DNA of 64,000 nucleotides from Mesorhizobium sp. B2-7-2 (GTDB taxonomy: Bacteria; Pseudomonadota; Alphaproteobacteria; Rhizobiales; Rhizobiaceae), in contig NZ_VFTZ01000008.1 of the NCBI RefSeq assembly GCF_006440775.1, positions 62,001-126,000 of the forward strand, in the 5' to 3' direction. Below, in pieces: positions 17,092 through 26,044 of this stretch. Both the position numbers and the translations under genes were made by a program. The stretch's first letter is position 1; every line of letters starts with the position of its first letter. The notes beneath the pieces were generated by a model. It was not told the origin of the DNA and did not search any database. It saw nothing but the letters and a program-made list of their open reading frames with translations.

Positions 17092-17430
17092 TCACCCCCG
17101 CTGCTGCTGGATCAGCCCATAAAGATTGGTGCAGCGCGCGCCTGAGCGGCAATAGGCGAACACCGGGCCTTCCAGCTCGTCGAGCGCAGCCGCTTGGTCC
17201 TCGACATTGTCCATGGTGATCTGGCCGCTGATGACCGGGATGTAGCGGAAGCCGAGGCCGGCCGCCTCGGCCGCCGCCTTGACGCTATCGGCCGAAGGCT
17301 GGCCCGGCTGTTCGTCGTCCGGCCGGTTGCAGATCACGCTTTTGAAGCCGGCGTCCTTGATGGCGGCGATGTCCTGCGGCTGGATCTGGCCGGAGACCGA
17401 ATAGTCGTCGCTGATCTGGCGGTATTCCAT
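17092..17430 (-). CDS. Blh/DUF442-type protein-tyrosine-phosphatase-like protein (TIGR01244 family)
   Basis: The 112-residue protein starts 'MEYRQISDDYSVSGQIQPQD' and ends with the phosphatase-like loop 'YCRSGARCTNLYGL', which carries the Cys and Arg of a Cx5R motif. This domain occurs alone or fused to sulfide-dioxygenase-type beta-lactamase folds (Blh), where it is linked to sulfide handling. Standing alone, it could be a phosphatase or sulfur transferase; the family name is uncertain in function. The ATG at 17430 has GAGGA about seven bases upstream. Confidence 0.82.
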   Translation of the reverse strand: MEYRQISDDYSVSGQIQPQDIAAIKDAGFKSVICNRPDDEQPGQPSADSVKAAAEAAGLGFRYIPVISGQITMDNVEDQAAALDELEGPVFAYCRSGARCTNLYGLIQQQRG

Positions 17431-17535
17431 GATGTGGTCCTCGCAATCTCTTTGGCGCAGTCATGCCACCCCGGGACATGAGCGGCAATCCGTACGAGCG
17501 GATTTCTCTGCCAAATAGAGAATGTGGGCCGGAAA

Positions 17536-17619
17536 ATCCAACCGGGCTCCCGCAGCGCCGCGTACCTCTTGGACACGCAATGGACGCTGCGGCAACCCAA
17601 AATGCCGGCCCGGTTGGAT
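17536..17619. repeat. Long imperfect inverted repeat between the Blh gene and aztC
   Basis: ATCCAACCGGGC (17536-17547) pairs with GCCCGGTTGGAT (17608-17619), and inside it CCGCAGCG (17550-17557) pairs with CGCTGCGG (17585-17592). The 84-bp structure lies downstream of aztC and upstream of the Blh-type gene. It may act as a terminator or processing site, or be a repeat element. Confidence 0.6.
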
Positions 17620-17624
17620 GCCTC

Positions 17625-17664
17625 GCCGCTCAGCTGCCGAGGATGCCGCTCAGCTGCCGAGGAT
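17625..17664. repeat. Perfect 20-bp tandem duplication across the aztC stop codon
   Basis: GCCGCTCAGCTGCCGAGGAT occurs twice back to back (17625-17644, 17645-17664). The right copy contains the end of aztC including its stop; the left copy lies just beyond it. It looks like a slippage duplication that did not disturb the protein. Confidence 0.8.
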
Positions 17665-18591
17665 AGCGCCTTTGATCTGCGTGATGTTGTTGTGCATCAT
17701 GTCGATATAGGTCGATGCCGGTCCATCGGACCCCGACAGCGCATCCGAATAGAGCGTGCCGCCGACCTTGATGCCGGTCTCGCCGGCGATCTGCTCGATC
17801 AGCCGCGGATTGGTGATGTTTTCCACGAAGATCGCCGCCGCCTTGTCCTGCTTGACTTGGCCAACCAGCTTGGCGACATCGGCGGCCGACGGTTCGGAAT
17901 CGGTCGAGATGCCCTGCGGCGCCAGGAAGGTCAGGCCGTAGTCGTGCTCGAAATAGCCGAAGGCGTCATGCGAGGTGATGACGACGCGCTTGGCTTGGGG
18001 GATCGACTGGATCGCCGCCTTCACTTCGCCGTCCAGCGCATCGAGCTTGGCGGTGTAGGCGGCAGCATTGGCCTTGTAGCTGTCGCAGCCTGCGCTATCG
18101 GCCGTGCAGAACGCCTCGGCGATGTTCTTCACATAGATCCTGGCGTTGGCGATCGACTGGAAGGCGTGCGGATCGGTGACGGTCTTGCCGCCGCCAGTGC
18201 CAGCACCTTCGGCGGCGTCCGCATCGGCGAATTCCGGCTTGAAGTCGATCGGCGTTACGCCCTTGGTCAGCGTCACGATCGCGGCCTTGGTGGCGCTGGC
18301 GTCGACCAGGCGCTGGAGAAAACCTTCGAAATGCAGGCCGTTGACCAGCACCACGTCGGCTTTGGCCATCGCCACCGCGTCCGCCGGGCTCGGCTCATAG
18401 ACATGGGCGTCGCCGTCCGGCCCGACGATGGTGGTGATGTCCACCCGGTCGCCGCCGACATTTTTCGCAAAGTCGGCAATCACGGTGAAGCTCGCTACGA
18501 CCTTGAGCGGCGCCGCGAAGGCGGACGATGTTGCGAAAGCGCTTAATGTTATAACGCTCAGCGTCAGCGCGGCACGGAAGGATTTCAGCAT
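17650..18591 (-). CDS. aztC: Zinc ABC transporter substrate-binding protein, AztC-like
   Basis: This periplasmic metal-binding protein delivers zinc to the AztB permease. The 313-residue precursor has a signal peptide ending near 'SSAFA/AP'. Candidate zinc ligands are His63 ('DAHVYEPSP'), His142 ('DPHAFQSI'), His208 ('TSHDAFGYF') and Asp283 ('YSDALS'). Their spacing agrees closely with the three His and one Asp known in Paracoccus AztC. The long His-rich loop of ZnuA is absent; the segment before His142 is an Ala/Gly-rich linker instead. It is the last gene of aztABC, 29 bp after the permease. A manganese role is possible but less likely given the zinc-type operator upstream. Confidence 0.85.
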   Translation of the reverse strand: MLKSFRAALTLSVITLSAFATSSAFAAPLKVVASFTVIADFAKNVGGDRVDITTIVGPDGDAHVYEPSPADAVAMAKADVVLVNGLHFEGFLQRLVDASATKAAIVTLTKGVTPIDFKPEFADADAAEGAGTGGGKTVTDPHAFQSIANARIYVKNIAEAFCTADSAGCDSYKANAAAYTAKLDALDGEVKAAIQSIPQAKRVVITSHDAFGYFEHDYGLTFLAPQGISTDSEPSAADVAKLVGQVKQDKAAAIFVENITNPRLIEQIAGETGIKVGGTLYSDALSGSDGPASTYIDMMHNNITQIKGAILGS

Positions 18592-18620
18592 TGGGTGGTC
18601 TCCTTGCTTGGGAATTGCGG

Positions 18621-19496
18621 TCAGGCGGTTCGGTGTCGGTGATGCACGATGCGGGCACGCAGCACGCCGCGCGTGCCGAACAGGATCGAGCAGAAATAGA
18701 CGACGCCGGCCGAGAGGATGATCGCCGGGCCGGAAGGCAGCGAGGCGTGATAGGACAAGAGCAGCCCGGCGATGCAGGAGGCGAAGCCGATCAGCACCGC
18801 CAGCGCGCACATCGGCTCCACACGCGCCGTCCAGAAGCGGGCCGCGGCGGCCGGCAGCATCATCAGCCCGACCGACAGCAGCGTGCCCAACGCCTGGAAA
18901 CCGCCGACGAGGTTGAGCACGACAAGGCCCAAGAAAATGAAATGCACCGGGCTGCCCATGCGGCTCACCGAGCGCAGGAACAGCGGGTCGAGGCATTCGG
19001 CGACAAGCGCGCGCCAAAAGATGGCGAGGCAGGCGAGCGTCACCGCCACGATTCCGCCGATCAGGATGAGCGCCTCATCGTTGAGCGCCAGCACCGTGCC
19101 GAACAGCACATGCATCAGGTCGACGCTGGAGCCGCGGATCGACACCATCAGCACGCCGACGGCCAGCGAGATCAGATAGAAGGCCGCCATCGAGGCGTCC
19201 TCGCGCTGGATGGTGAAGCGCGACACCGCGCCCGCGCCGAGCGCGACGATGATGCCGGCGATCAGCCCGCCGATGGTCATCGGCAGGATTTCGAGCCCAT
19301 AGAGCAGGAAGCCGGCGGCAGCACCGGGCAGGATGGCATGCGCCATCGCGTCGCCCGACAGGCTCATTCGCCGGAGCATCAGGAAGACGCCGACCGGGCA
19401 GGCGCCGAGCGACAGCATCAGCGAGCCGAACAGCGCCCGCTGCATGAAGGCGAAGTCGGCGAAGGGCGCGATGAACAGGCCGTAGAGGAAATCCAT
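18621..19496 (-). CDS. aztB: Zinc ABC transporter permease, AztB-like
   Basis: This ABC-3 family integral membrane protein has about eight transmembrane segments; the coupling region is near 'MSLSGDAMAHAILPGAAAGF' (about 44-63), typical of zinc and manganese permeases. The 291-residue protein ends in a His/Arg-rich cytoplasmic tail ('IVHHRHRTA'). Its ATG overlaps the last base of the aztA stop (TGATG); a GTG one codon earlier also fits. Coupled translation with the ATPase is likely. Confidence 0.9.
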   Translation of the reverse strand: MDFLYGLFIAPFADFAFMQRALFGSLMLSLGACPVGVFLMLRRMSLSGDAMAHAILPGAAAGFLLYGLEILPMTIGGLIAGIIVALGAGAVSRFTIQREDASMAAFYLISLAVGVLMVSIRGSSVDLMHVLFGTVLALNDEALILIGGIVAVTLACLAIFWRALVAECLDPLFLRSVSRMGSPVHFIFLGLVVLNLVGGFQALGTLLSVGLMMLPAAAARFWTARVEPMCALAVLIGFASCIAGLLLSYHASLPSGPAIILSAGVVYFCSILFGTRGVLRARIVHHRHRTA

Positions 19497-20308
19497 CACG
19501 CCGCCCTCGGTCCGGAGCCGTGCTGGTGGTCATGCGCATGATCATGGTGCGCGTGATCATGGCTGTGTTCATGATCACTCGGCTCACACCACGGCGCGTT
19601 TTCTTCCCACGCCTCGTGGAAGCGCCTTGCCTTGAGCAGATTTTCCGGACGCAGCGTTTCCTTGGTGTCGCCCCAGGCAACGGGCTGGCGGGCAAGCAGC
19701 AGCGTCTCGGGGAAATTCTGCCGCACCAAGTCGAGGTCGTGGATCACGACCATGATCGTGCGCTCCTCGCCATGCCAGCGCTTTATCAACTGGATGAGAT
19801 CGCCGACCGTCTTGGCGTCGACCGCATTGAACGGCTCGTCGAGCAGGATGAGATCGGCGTCCTGCAACAGCACGCGGGCAAACAGCGTGCGCTGCAACTG
19901 GCCGCCGGAAAGCGTGTCGATCGGCCGCTTCTCGAAGCCGCCGAGCCCGACTGCCATCAGCGCCTTGCTGACGGATTCTCGGTCTTCCTTGGTGTAGCGC
20001 CCGAGCATGCCGCGCTTTGGCCACAGGCCGAGCGAGACCAGGTCGACGACCCGCGCCGGAAAGGAGCGGTCGAGCTCCGACTGCTGCGGAAGATAGGCGG
20101 TGCGGACGCCCGGCATACGGACCACCGCGCCTTCCATCGGCTTCAGCACGCCCACGATGCCCTTCATCAGCGTCGATTTGCCCGAGCCGTTGGCGCCCAC
20201 CACCGCGGTCAGCGAACCTTTGCGGACGGTGCCGTTCAAATGATGGATGGCCGCGTGGCTGTTGTAGCCCAGCGTCAGGTCGCGGAAAGTCAGGCAGGCA
20301 TTGGTCAT
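19496..20308 (-). CDS. aztA: Zinc ABC transporter ATP-binding protein with His-rich tail, AztA-like
   Basis: The 270-residue ATPase has Walker A 'GANGSGKST' (about 38), Q-loop 'YLPQQSELDRSF', signature 'LSGGQLQRTLFARVLLQDA', Walker B 'LILLDEP' and switch His in 'VVIHDLDLV'. The last roughly 30 residues are an unusual run of His and Asp ('HEHSHDHAHHDHAHDHQHG'), which could bind zinc on the cytoplasmic side. First gene of the operon; a Zur-like dyad lies about 40 bp upstream. The aztABC naming rests on this set of features rather than a search. Confidence 0.92.
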   Translation of the reverse strand: MTNACLTFRDLTLGYNSHAAIHHLNGTVRKGSLTAVVGANGSGKSTLMKGIVGVLKPMEGAVVRMPGVRTAYLPQQSELDRSFPARVVDLVSLGLWPKRGMLGRYTKEDRESVSKALMAVGLGGFEKRPIDTLSGGQLQRTLFARVLLQDADLILLDEPFNAVDAKTVGDLIQLIKRWHGEERTIMVVIHDLDLVRQNFPETLLLARQPVAWGDTKETLRPENLLKARRFHEAWEENAPWCEPSDHEHSHDHAHHDHAHDHQHGSGPRAA

Positions 20309-20348
20309 CAGACAGTCGGTCCGCGAAATCGAGTGCGCTGTCGATATG

Positions 20349-20364
20349 TGATGTTATTACATTA
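20349..20364. promoter_or_regulatory. Zur-like operator ahead of aztA
   Basis: TGATGTTATTACATTA is a near-perfect dyad with arms ATGT/ACAT around TATT, matching the general form of proteobacterial Zur boxes. It lies 41 bp upstream of the aztA start. Zinc-dependent repression by Zur is inferred. Confidence 0.6.
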
Positions 20365-20529
20365 GTCAACACGCCAGGCTGGCGCAATTGTGTCACGACA
20401 GGTCAACTCGCCGTGTAGGTGGGCGGCAGAGACCGGACAATTGGCTCAATTGGTTTCGTGGCCGCCGGCCTTGCCCCGCGCCGGCCCGGACTCTAAAGAG
20501 CAGCGACTCCCATAACGAAGGAACCTCCA

Positions 20530-20874
20530 ATGAGCATTCGTCGCATCGATGTCGGCCCGCGCATGAGCCAGATCGTCATCCACGGCAACACCGTCTATCT
20601 GGCCGGCCAAGTCGGCGAGCCCGGCGGCAACGTCGCTTCGCAGACCCGCGACATCCTCAAGGCCATCGACGAATTGCTGGCCAAGGCCGGCACCGACAAG
20701 ACCAAGATCGTCCAGGCGATCATCTGGCTGGCCGACATAGGCACCTTCGCCGAGATGAATTCGGAATGGGACAAGTGGGTGCCGCAGGGCCACACCCCGG
20801 CGCGCGCCACCGGTGAAGCCAAGCTCGCCGCCCCGGAGTATCTGGTCGAGATCATTGTGACGGCGGCGATTTAA
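20530..20874 (+). CDS. RidA-family (YjgF/YER057c) protein
   Basis: The 114-residue protein has the chorismate-mutase-like RidA fold. It carries 'YLAGQVGEPGGNVASQTRDIL' (about 23-43) and the conserved Arg and neighbouring residues in 'HTPARATGEAKLAAPEYLVE' (about 88-107). RidA enzymes hydrolyse reactive enamines and imines made by PLP enzymes. AAGGA lies eight bases before the ATG. It stands alone between aztABC and hutC, so its substrate is unclear. This is a subgroup with a degenerate N-terminus rather than canonical RidA. Confidence 0.88.
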   Translation: MSIRRIDVGPRMSQIVIHGNTVYLAGQVGEPGGNVASQTRDILKAIDELLAKAGTDKTKIVQAIIWLADIGTFAEMNSEWDKWVPQGHTPARATGEAKLAAPEYLVEIIVTAAI

Positions 20875-20886
20875 GCGCCCGCTTTT

Positions 20887-21030
20887 CCTTCTCCCCTTGT
20901 GGGAGAAGGTGGCCGCGAAGCGGCCGGATGAGAGGTGTTCCAGGAAACGCCAACGTCTCACTCCGCTGGAACACCCCTCATCCGTCTCGGCGCTGCGCGC
21001 CGATCCTCCTTCTCCCGCAAGGGGAGAAGG
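20887..21030. repeat. RIME-like palindromic repeat (type A, copy 1)
   Basis: The ends CCTTCTCCCC (20887-20896) and GGGGAGAAGG (21021-21030) are exact reverse complements. Inside are smaller hairpins (GGCCGC/GCGGCC; GTTCCAG/CTGGAAC). Near-identical elements occur at 40459-40632 and 41462-41606, and a relative at 52616-52741. It lies between convergent ridA and hutC, and resembles the RIME elements known from Rhizobium. Confidence 0.85.
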
Positions 21031-21038
21031 AGAAGAGC

Positions 21039-21785
21039 TCATCCCTGCGACGGCGTGAATCTTGCCACCAGCGTGTGGCTCTCCGCCGGATAGACGAACC
21101 GAACATGCGTCACCGGATGCTCGGCGCTCCAGGTGCGGCGTTCGACCACCAGGCAGGGCGCGCCCACGTCGATATCGAGCGCATCGGCGATCGTCTCGTC
21201 GGCGGCCATGGCGCGGATGCGGTGCTCGGCCTCGCTCCACGGCACGCGGCCGATCAGCCAGGGGCCCGGCGCGATATCGAGAAATTCCTCCTCGCCGGCC
21301 TCGGCCACCGCTGAAAGATTGATCAGCCGCTGCTCGAGCGCGAACGGCCGTTCGCCGGCAAAATGCAGACCCTCGAGCGCCAGCACCGGACCGGGCGCGG
21401 AAAGTCCGAGCAGCGCACGGTCCTCGGCGCCGCTGCGCCGCTTGACGCGTTCCAGCCGCTCATAATGATAGGGCAGGCCGAGCGCCTCGACCTCGATTCG
21501 GATGTCGTGCAGCTCCAGCACCGCCGCCTGCGACTGCGGCTGGCGCACGAAACTGCCGGAGCGGCGGCGGCGCTCGATCAACCCGGCCTTGGCAAGTTGC
21601 GACAGCGCCTTGTTCACCGTCATGCGCGAGCAATTATAGTGAGCCGTCAGCTCATGCTCGAAGGGAATGCGATGGCCCGGCGCCCAGGCGCCCGACAGGA
21701 TCTTTTCGCGGATATCCGACAGGATGCGTTGATGCAGCGAGAGGATCTCGCCGCCTTCGATGTCATCTATCTCGACGAGGCTCAT
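21039..21785 (-). CDS. hutC: Histidine utilization repressor HutC (GntR family)
   Basis: HutC represses hut genes and is released by urocanate. The 248-residue protein has a GntR winged helix (about 15-80; 'RIPFEHELTAHYNCSRMTVN') and a UTRA ligand domain (about 95-240; 'PVTHVRFVYPAESHTLVARF' near the end). It follows hutF by 13 bp in the same direction. A palindrome of the HutC type lies between hutF and hutI, so it probably controls both divergent units including its own. Confidence 0.95.
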   Translation of the reverse strand: MSLVEIDDIEGGEILSLHQRILSDIREKILSGAWAPGHRIPFEHELTAHYNCSRMTVNKALSQLAKAGLIERRRRSGSFVRQPQSQAAVLELHDIRIEVEALGLPYHYERLERVKRRSGAEDRALLGLSAPGPVLALEGLHFAGERPFALEQRLINLSAVAEAGEEEFLDIAPGPWLIGRVPWSEAEHRIRAMAADETIADALDIDVGAPCLVVERRTWSAEHPVTHVRFVYPAESHTLVARFTPSQG

Positions 21786-21798
21786 CGGATGTTCCTGT

Positions 21799-23178
21799 TC
21801 AGCCCTGCGACAATGCGGTCATGACTTCGCGGAACCGCTTGGCAACCGCGTCGCGCTTGGCATGCCTGCCGCCGCTGACCTGCTTTTTGCCATGCACCCA
21901 CACGCAATCGACCTTGCTGCCATTGGCAAAGATCCAGGCGTCGAGGACCGCGTCCCCAGCCTTGCCGGCCGGCGAAAGGTGGCCGGCGTCGAGCGAGACC
22001 AAATCGGCAGGGCTGCCGGCGGCAATCCGCGACTGGCCGGCGCCGAGCGCCTGGCTGCCGCCGTCGAACGACGCGTCGAACAGGGCGCGCCCCGTCGAGC
22101 CTCCGGCGCGGGCCAGCACGTTGCGGGCGCGGTGGGCGAGGCGCTGCGAATATTCGAGCTGCCGAAGCTCGTCCGGCAGGCCGATCAGCACGTTGGAATC
22201 GGAGCCGACCCCAAAGCGGCCACCATGCTCGATGAACAGTGGCGCCGCGAACGTACCATCGCCGAGATTGGCTTCGGTGATCGGACAGAGCCCGGCGATG
22301 GCGCCGGTCCGGGCCATGGCAATCGTCTCGACCTCGGTCATATGGGTGGCATGGATCAGGCACCAGCGCTTGTCGACTTTGGCGTTGGCGAGAAGGAATT
22401 CGACTGGACGCATTCCCGACCAGGCGACGCAGTCCTCGACTTCCTTCACCTGTTCGGCGACGTGGATATGGATCGGTCCGTCCGGCGCCATCGCGGCGAC
22501 CGCATTGAGCTCGTCCGCCGTTGCGGCGCGCAGGCTGTGCGGCGCAACGCCGACGATGGCCCGCTCCAGCGAATGAACCGCCTCGCGGCTTTTCTCAAGC
22601 AGACGTCCGAAGCGCTCGACATCATTGATGAATCGCCGCTGGCCCTTGTTGGGAGCCGCGCCGCCGAAGGACGAATGGGCGTAAAAGACAGGCAGCAGCG
22701 TCAGGCCAATGCCGGTGTCTGAGGCGGCGGCCGAGATCCGCTCTGCCATTTCAGCGATATTGGCGTAAGGCTGTCCGTCGCGATCGTGGTGCAGGTAGTG
22801 AAACTCGCCGACGCGCGAAAAGCCGGCCTCCAGCATTTCGACATAGAGCTGCGCCGCCACAGCCTCGACCTGGTCCGGCGTCATCGACAGCGCGAAGCGA
22901 TACATCACTTCGCGCCAGCTCCAGAAACTGTCGGCCGAAGGTCCGCGCAATTCGGCCAGACCCGCCATGCCGCGCTGGAAGGCGTGGCTGTGCAAATTGG
23001 GCATGCCGGGCATGACGATGGCGTGGCGCTCGTCGCCGCCTTGCACGGAAGCGCTGGCCTCGACCTTCGAGATGCGGCCGCCGTCGAAAGCGATCCTCAC
23101 ATTGCTATGCCAGCCCTCGGGCAGAAGCGCCTGTTCCGCAAAGATCGCCGTCACCTGCGTCTCCAAATCTCGATGCAT
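21799..23178 (-). CDS. hutF: Formimidoylglutamate deiminase
   Basis: HutF removes ammonia from N-formimidoyl-glutamate to give N-formyl-glutamate, the branch used with HutG. The 459-residue amidohydrolase has metal-binding 'NLHSHAFQRG' (about 61), 'HIHVAEQ' (about 238), 'IHATHM' and 'GSDSNVLI' (Asp, about 324). Length is normal. Its start faces hutI across a 61-bp gap holding the HutC palindrome. It is cotranscribed with hutC. Confidence 0.95.
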   Translation of the reverse strand: MHRDLETQVTAIFAEQALLPEGWHSNVRIAFDGGRISKVEASASVQGGDERHAIVMPGMPNLHSHAFQRGMAGLAELRGPSADSFWSWREVMYRFALSMTPDQVEAVAAQLYVEMLEAGFSRVGEFHYLHHDRDGQPYANIAEMAERISAAASDTGIGLTLLPVFYAHSSFGGAAPNKGQRRFINDVERFGRLLEKSREAVHSLERAIVGVAPHSLRAATADELNAVAAMAPDGPIHIHVAEQVKEVEDCVAWSGMRPVEFLLANAKVDKRWCLIHATHMTEVETIAMARTGAIAGLCPITEANLGDGTFAAPLFIEHGGRFGVGSDSNVLIGLPDELRQLEYSQRLAHRARNVLARAGGSTGRALFDASFDGGSQALGAGQSRIAAGSPADLVSLDAGHLSPAGKAGDAVLDAWIFANGSKVDCVWVHGKKQVSGGRHAKRDAVAKRFREVMTALSQG

Positions 23179-23209
23179 GAGCGACGATATTGCTTGCGTC
23201 GCGTTTCAA

Positions 23210-23223
23210 TATGTATATACATA
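23210..23223. promoter_or_regulatory. HutC operator candidate between hutF and hutI
   Basis: TATGTATATACATA is a perfect 14-bp palindrome containing TGTATATACA, which matches the TGTA-N2-TACA form reported for HutC. It is in the 61-bp gap between divergent hutF and hutI, so one site could control both units. The protein-site link is inferred from family knowledge. Confidence 0.75.
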
Positions 23224-23239
23224 ATCGCCGTCCTTTCAA

Positions 23240-24481
23240 ATGGAAAAGATGATGGGTGGAGCAAACAACAGGAGCGGCCATCGGGTCTGGCGCAATGCGC
23301 GCCTGGCGACCATTGTCGAGGGTGCGGCCGGCCTCGGCATCGTCGAGAAAGGCGCGGTCGCCGCGCATGACGGGCTTATCGTCTATGCCGGCCCCGAAGC
23401 CGACATGCCGGCTGCGGCCGGGCAGGGCGCCGAGACCGTCGATTGCGCTGGACGCTGGATCACCCCCGGCCTGATCGACTGTCACACGCATCTTGTCTAT
23501 GCGGGAAACCGCGCCAACGAGTTCGAGATGCGGCTGGCCGGCGCCACATATGAGGAAGTGGCACGCGCCGGCGGCGGCATCGTCTCCTCGGTCAAGTCGC
23601 TGCGCGCCGCGAGCGAGGACGAGCTGGTCACCCAGACCCTGCCGCGGCTCGACGCGCTGATCGCCGAAGGCGTCACCACCGTCGAGGTCAAGTCCGGCTA
23701 TGGCCTTGATGCCGACAATGAGAAGAAGTCGCTGCGCGCCGCCCGCCGGCTGGCCAGTGAGCGGCCGGTGACGATCCGCACCACTTGTCTCGCCGCCCAC
23801 GCCCTGCCGCCGGAAGCCAAGGGCGACAGGGACGCGTTCATCGATCTCGTCGCCGGCACGATCCTCCCCGAGGTCGCCGCCGAAAAGCTCGCCGACGCGG
23901 TCGACGGTTTTTGCGAGGGCATCGCCTTCTCGCCGGAGCAAATGGCGCGCGTGTTCGATAAGGCAAAGGCGCTCGGCCTGCCCGTAAAACTCCACGCCGA
24001 CCAACTCTCCAATCTGCATGGCGCGGCGCTTGCCGCCCGCTATGGCGCACTATCGGCCGACCATCTCGAATATACGGACGAGGAAGGCGCCGCCGCGATG
24101 GCCAAGGCCGGCACTGTGGCGACGATCCTGCCCGGCGCTTACTACTTCATCCGCGAGACGAAGAAGCCGCCGCTCGATCTCTTCCGCCGCCACGGCGTGA
24201 AAATGGCTGTCGCCACCGACTCCAATCCCGGCACCTCGCCGCTTACTTCGCTGCTGCTCACCATGAACATGGCCGCGACGCTGTTCGGCATGACCGTCGA
24301 CGAATGCCTCGCCGGTGTCACTCGCGAAGCCGCGCGGGCGTTGGGCTTGCTTGAAAGCACCGGCACGCTGGAAGCCGGCAAATTGGCCGATCTCGCCATC
24401 TGGGACATCGTGCGCCCAGCCGAACTCGTCTACCGCATGGGCTTCAACCCGCTCCATGCCCGTATCTGGAGAGGACAATGA
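23240..24481 (+). CDS. hutI: Imidazolonepropionase
   Basis: HutI hydrolyses imidazolone-5-propionate to N-formimidoyl-L-glutamate, the third step. The 413-residue amidohydrolase shows '[20 protein letters not shown]' (metal His pair, about 79), '[10 protein letters not shown]', 'KLHADQL' (His, about 252) and '[11 protein letters not shown]' (Asp, about 326). The ATG at 23240 is used; ATGs three and four codons later are equally possible. The stop overlaps hutH by four bases (ATGA). Confidence 0.96.
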   Translation: MEKMMGGANNRSGHRVWRNARLATIVEGAAGLGIVEKGAVAAHDGLIVYAGPEADMPAAAGQGAETVDCAGRWITPGLIDCHTHLVYAGNRANEFEMRLAGATYEEVARAGGGIVSSVKSLRAASEDELVTQTLPRLDALIAEGVTTVEVKSGYGLDADNEKKSLRAARRLASERPVTIRTTCLAAHALPPEAKGDRDAFIDLVAGTILPEVAAEKLADAVDGFCEGIAFSPEQMARVFDKAKALGLPVKLHADQLSNLHGAALAARYGALSADHLEYTDEEGAAAMAKAGTVATILPGAYYFIRETKKPPLDLFRRHGVKMAVATDSNPGTSPLTSLLLTMNMAATLFGMTVDECLAGVTREAARALGLLESTGTLEAGKLADLAIWDIVRPAELVYRMGFNPLHARIWRGQ

Positions 24482-26013
24482 CCGAACTTACCCTGACGCC
24501 CGGCAACGCGACGCTTGCCGACTGGCGCGCCATCTATCGCGGCGCCGTGCCGCGGCTTGACGCCGCCTGCCGGCCGAAGATCCGGGACAGCGCCGAGGCC
24601 GTCGCCCGCATCGTCGCCAAGGGCGAGCCGGTCTATGGCATCAACACCGGCTTCGGCAAGCTCGCCAGCGTCCGCATCCCGGCTGACGATCTCGAAACGC
24701 TCCAGCGCAACATCGTGCTCTCACATGCCGCCGGCGTCGGCGAGCCGATGCCCGTCGCCGTGGTGCGGCTGATGATGGCATTGAAGCTCGCCAGCCTGGC
24801 CCAGGGCGCATCCGGCGTGCGGCCCCGGACCATCGAATTGCTGGAAGCAATGCTCGCCAACGACGTCATCCCCGTCGTACCCGCGCAAGGCTCGGTTGGG
24901 GCTTCCGGCGATCTCGCACCGCTTTCGCATATGACAGCCGTGATGATCGGCGTCGGCGAATGCTTTACCCCGCATGGCCGGTTCCCGGCCAAGGTGGCCT
25001 TCGTCTCGCATGGGCTGGAGCCGGTGACATTGGGCGCCAAGGAGGGTCTCGCGCTGCTCAACGGCACGCAGTTCTCGACCGCCTTCGCGCTGGCCGGCCT
25101 GTTCGAGGCCGAGGTTCTCTACCAGTCGGCGCTGGTCGCCGGCGCGCTGTCGACCGATGCCGCCAAAGGGTCGGACGCCCCCTTCGACCCGCGCATCCAT
25201 CTGTTGCGCAAGCATCGCGGCCAGATCGAGACGGCGGACGCGCTGCGCAATCTCATGGCCGGCAGCGCCATTCGTGAATCGCACCGTGTCGGCGACGAGC
25301 GCGTGCAGGATCCGTACTGCCTGCGCTGCCAGCCGCAGGTGATGGGCGCCGCGCTCGACGTGCTTCGCAAGGCCGCCGATACGCTCGAGACGGAGGCCAA
25401 CGGCGTCACCGACAACCCGCTGATCTTCGCCGAGGACGACACCGCGCTTTCAGGCGGCAATTTCCACGCCGAGCCGGTGGCCTTCGCCGCCGACATGATT
25501 GCGCTCGCCGTCTGCGAGATCGGCTCGCTGTCGGAGCGTCGCATTGCCATGCTGGTCGACCCGGCACTGTCCGGCATGCCGGCCTTCCTCACACCGAAGC
25601 CGGGTTTGAACTCCGGTTTCATGATCCCCCAGGTGACGGCGGCAGCGCTCGTTTCCGAAAACAAGCAGAAGGCCTATCCGGCGAGCGTCGATTCCATTCC
25701 GACTTCGGCCAACCAGGAAGATCATGTCTCGATGGCCGCCCACGGCGCGCGCCGGCTGCTCGGCATGATCGAGAATGCGACCGCCGTCATCGGCATCGAA
25801 TTGCTGGCCGCCGCGCAAGGCTGCGATTTTCACGCGCCGCTTGCGTCCAGCGATGCGCTGGAGGCGGTGCGCAAGCTGGTCCGGGCCGAAGTCCCGCATC
25901 TCGACAATGACCGCCATTTCCACCCCGACATGGAAAAGGCGATCGCCATAGTCCGCAGCGGCGCCGCGGTCAAAGCGGCGGGTGCCGTGAAGCTGCCGGG
26001 GATTGCGTCGTGA
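24478..26013 (+). CDS. hutH: Histidine ammonia-lyase
   Basis: HutH deaminates L-histidine to trans-urocanate, the first step. The 511-residue protein carries the Ala142-Ser143-Gly144 triad in '[15 protein letters not shown]', which cyclises to the MIO electrophile, and the catalytic Tyr53 in '[12 protein letters not shown]'. Other landmarks are 'NGTQFSTA' and '[14 protein letters not shown]'. It is translationally coupled to hutI through an ATGA overlap. The next gene, hutG, follows after a 220-bp gap occupied by a palindromic repeat. Confidence 0.97.
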   Translation: MTELTLTPGNATLADWRAIYRGAVPRLDAACRPKIRDSAEAVARIVAKGEPVYGINTGFGKLASVRIPADDLETLQRNIVLSHAAGVGEPMPVAVVRLMMALKLASLAQGASGVRPRTIELLEAMLANDVIPVVPAQGSVGASGDLAPLSHMTAVMIGVGECFTPHGRFPAKVAFVSHGLEPVTLGAKEGLALLNGTQFSTAFALAGLFEAEVLYQSALVAGALSTDAAKGSDAPFDPRIHLLRKHRGQIETADALRNLMAGSAIRESHRVGDERVQDPYCLRCQPQVMGAALDVLRKAADTLETEANGVTDNPLIFAEDDTALSGGNFHAEPVAFAADMIALAVCEIGSLSERRIAMLVDPALSGMPAFLTPKPGLNSGFMIPQVTAAALVSENKQKAYPASVDSIPTSANQEDHVSMAAHGARRLLGMIENATAVIGIELLAAAQGCDFHAPLASSDALEAVRKLVRAEVPHLDNDRHFHPDMEKAIAIVRSGAAVKAAGAVKLPGIAS

Positions 26014-26044
26014 GAGCGCTCTCCAGGATAGGTCGCGTTCCTTC

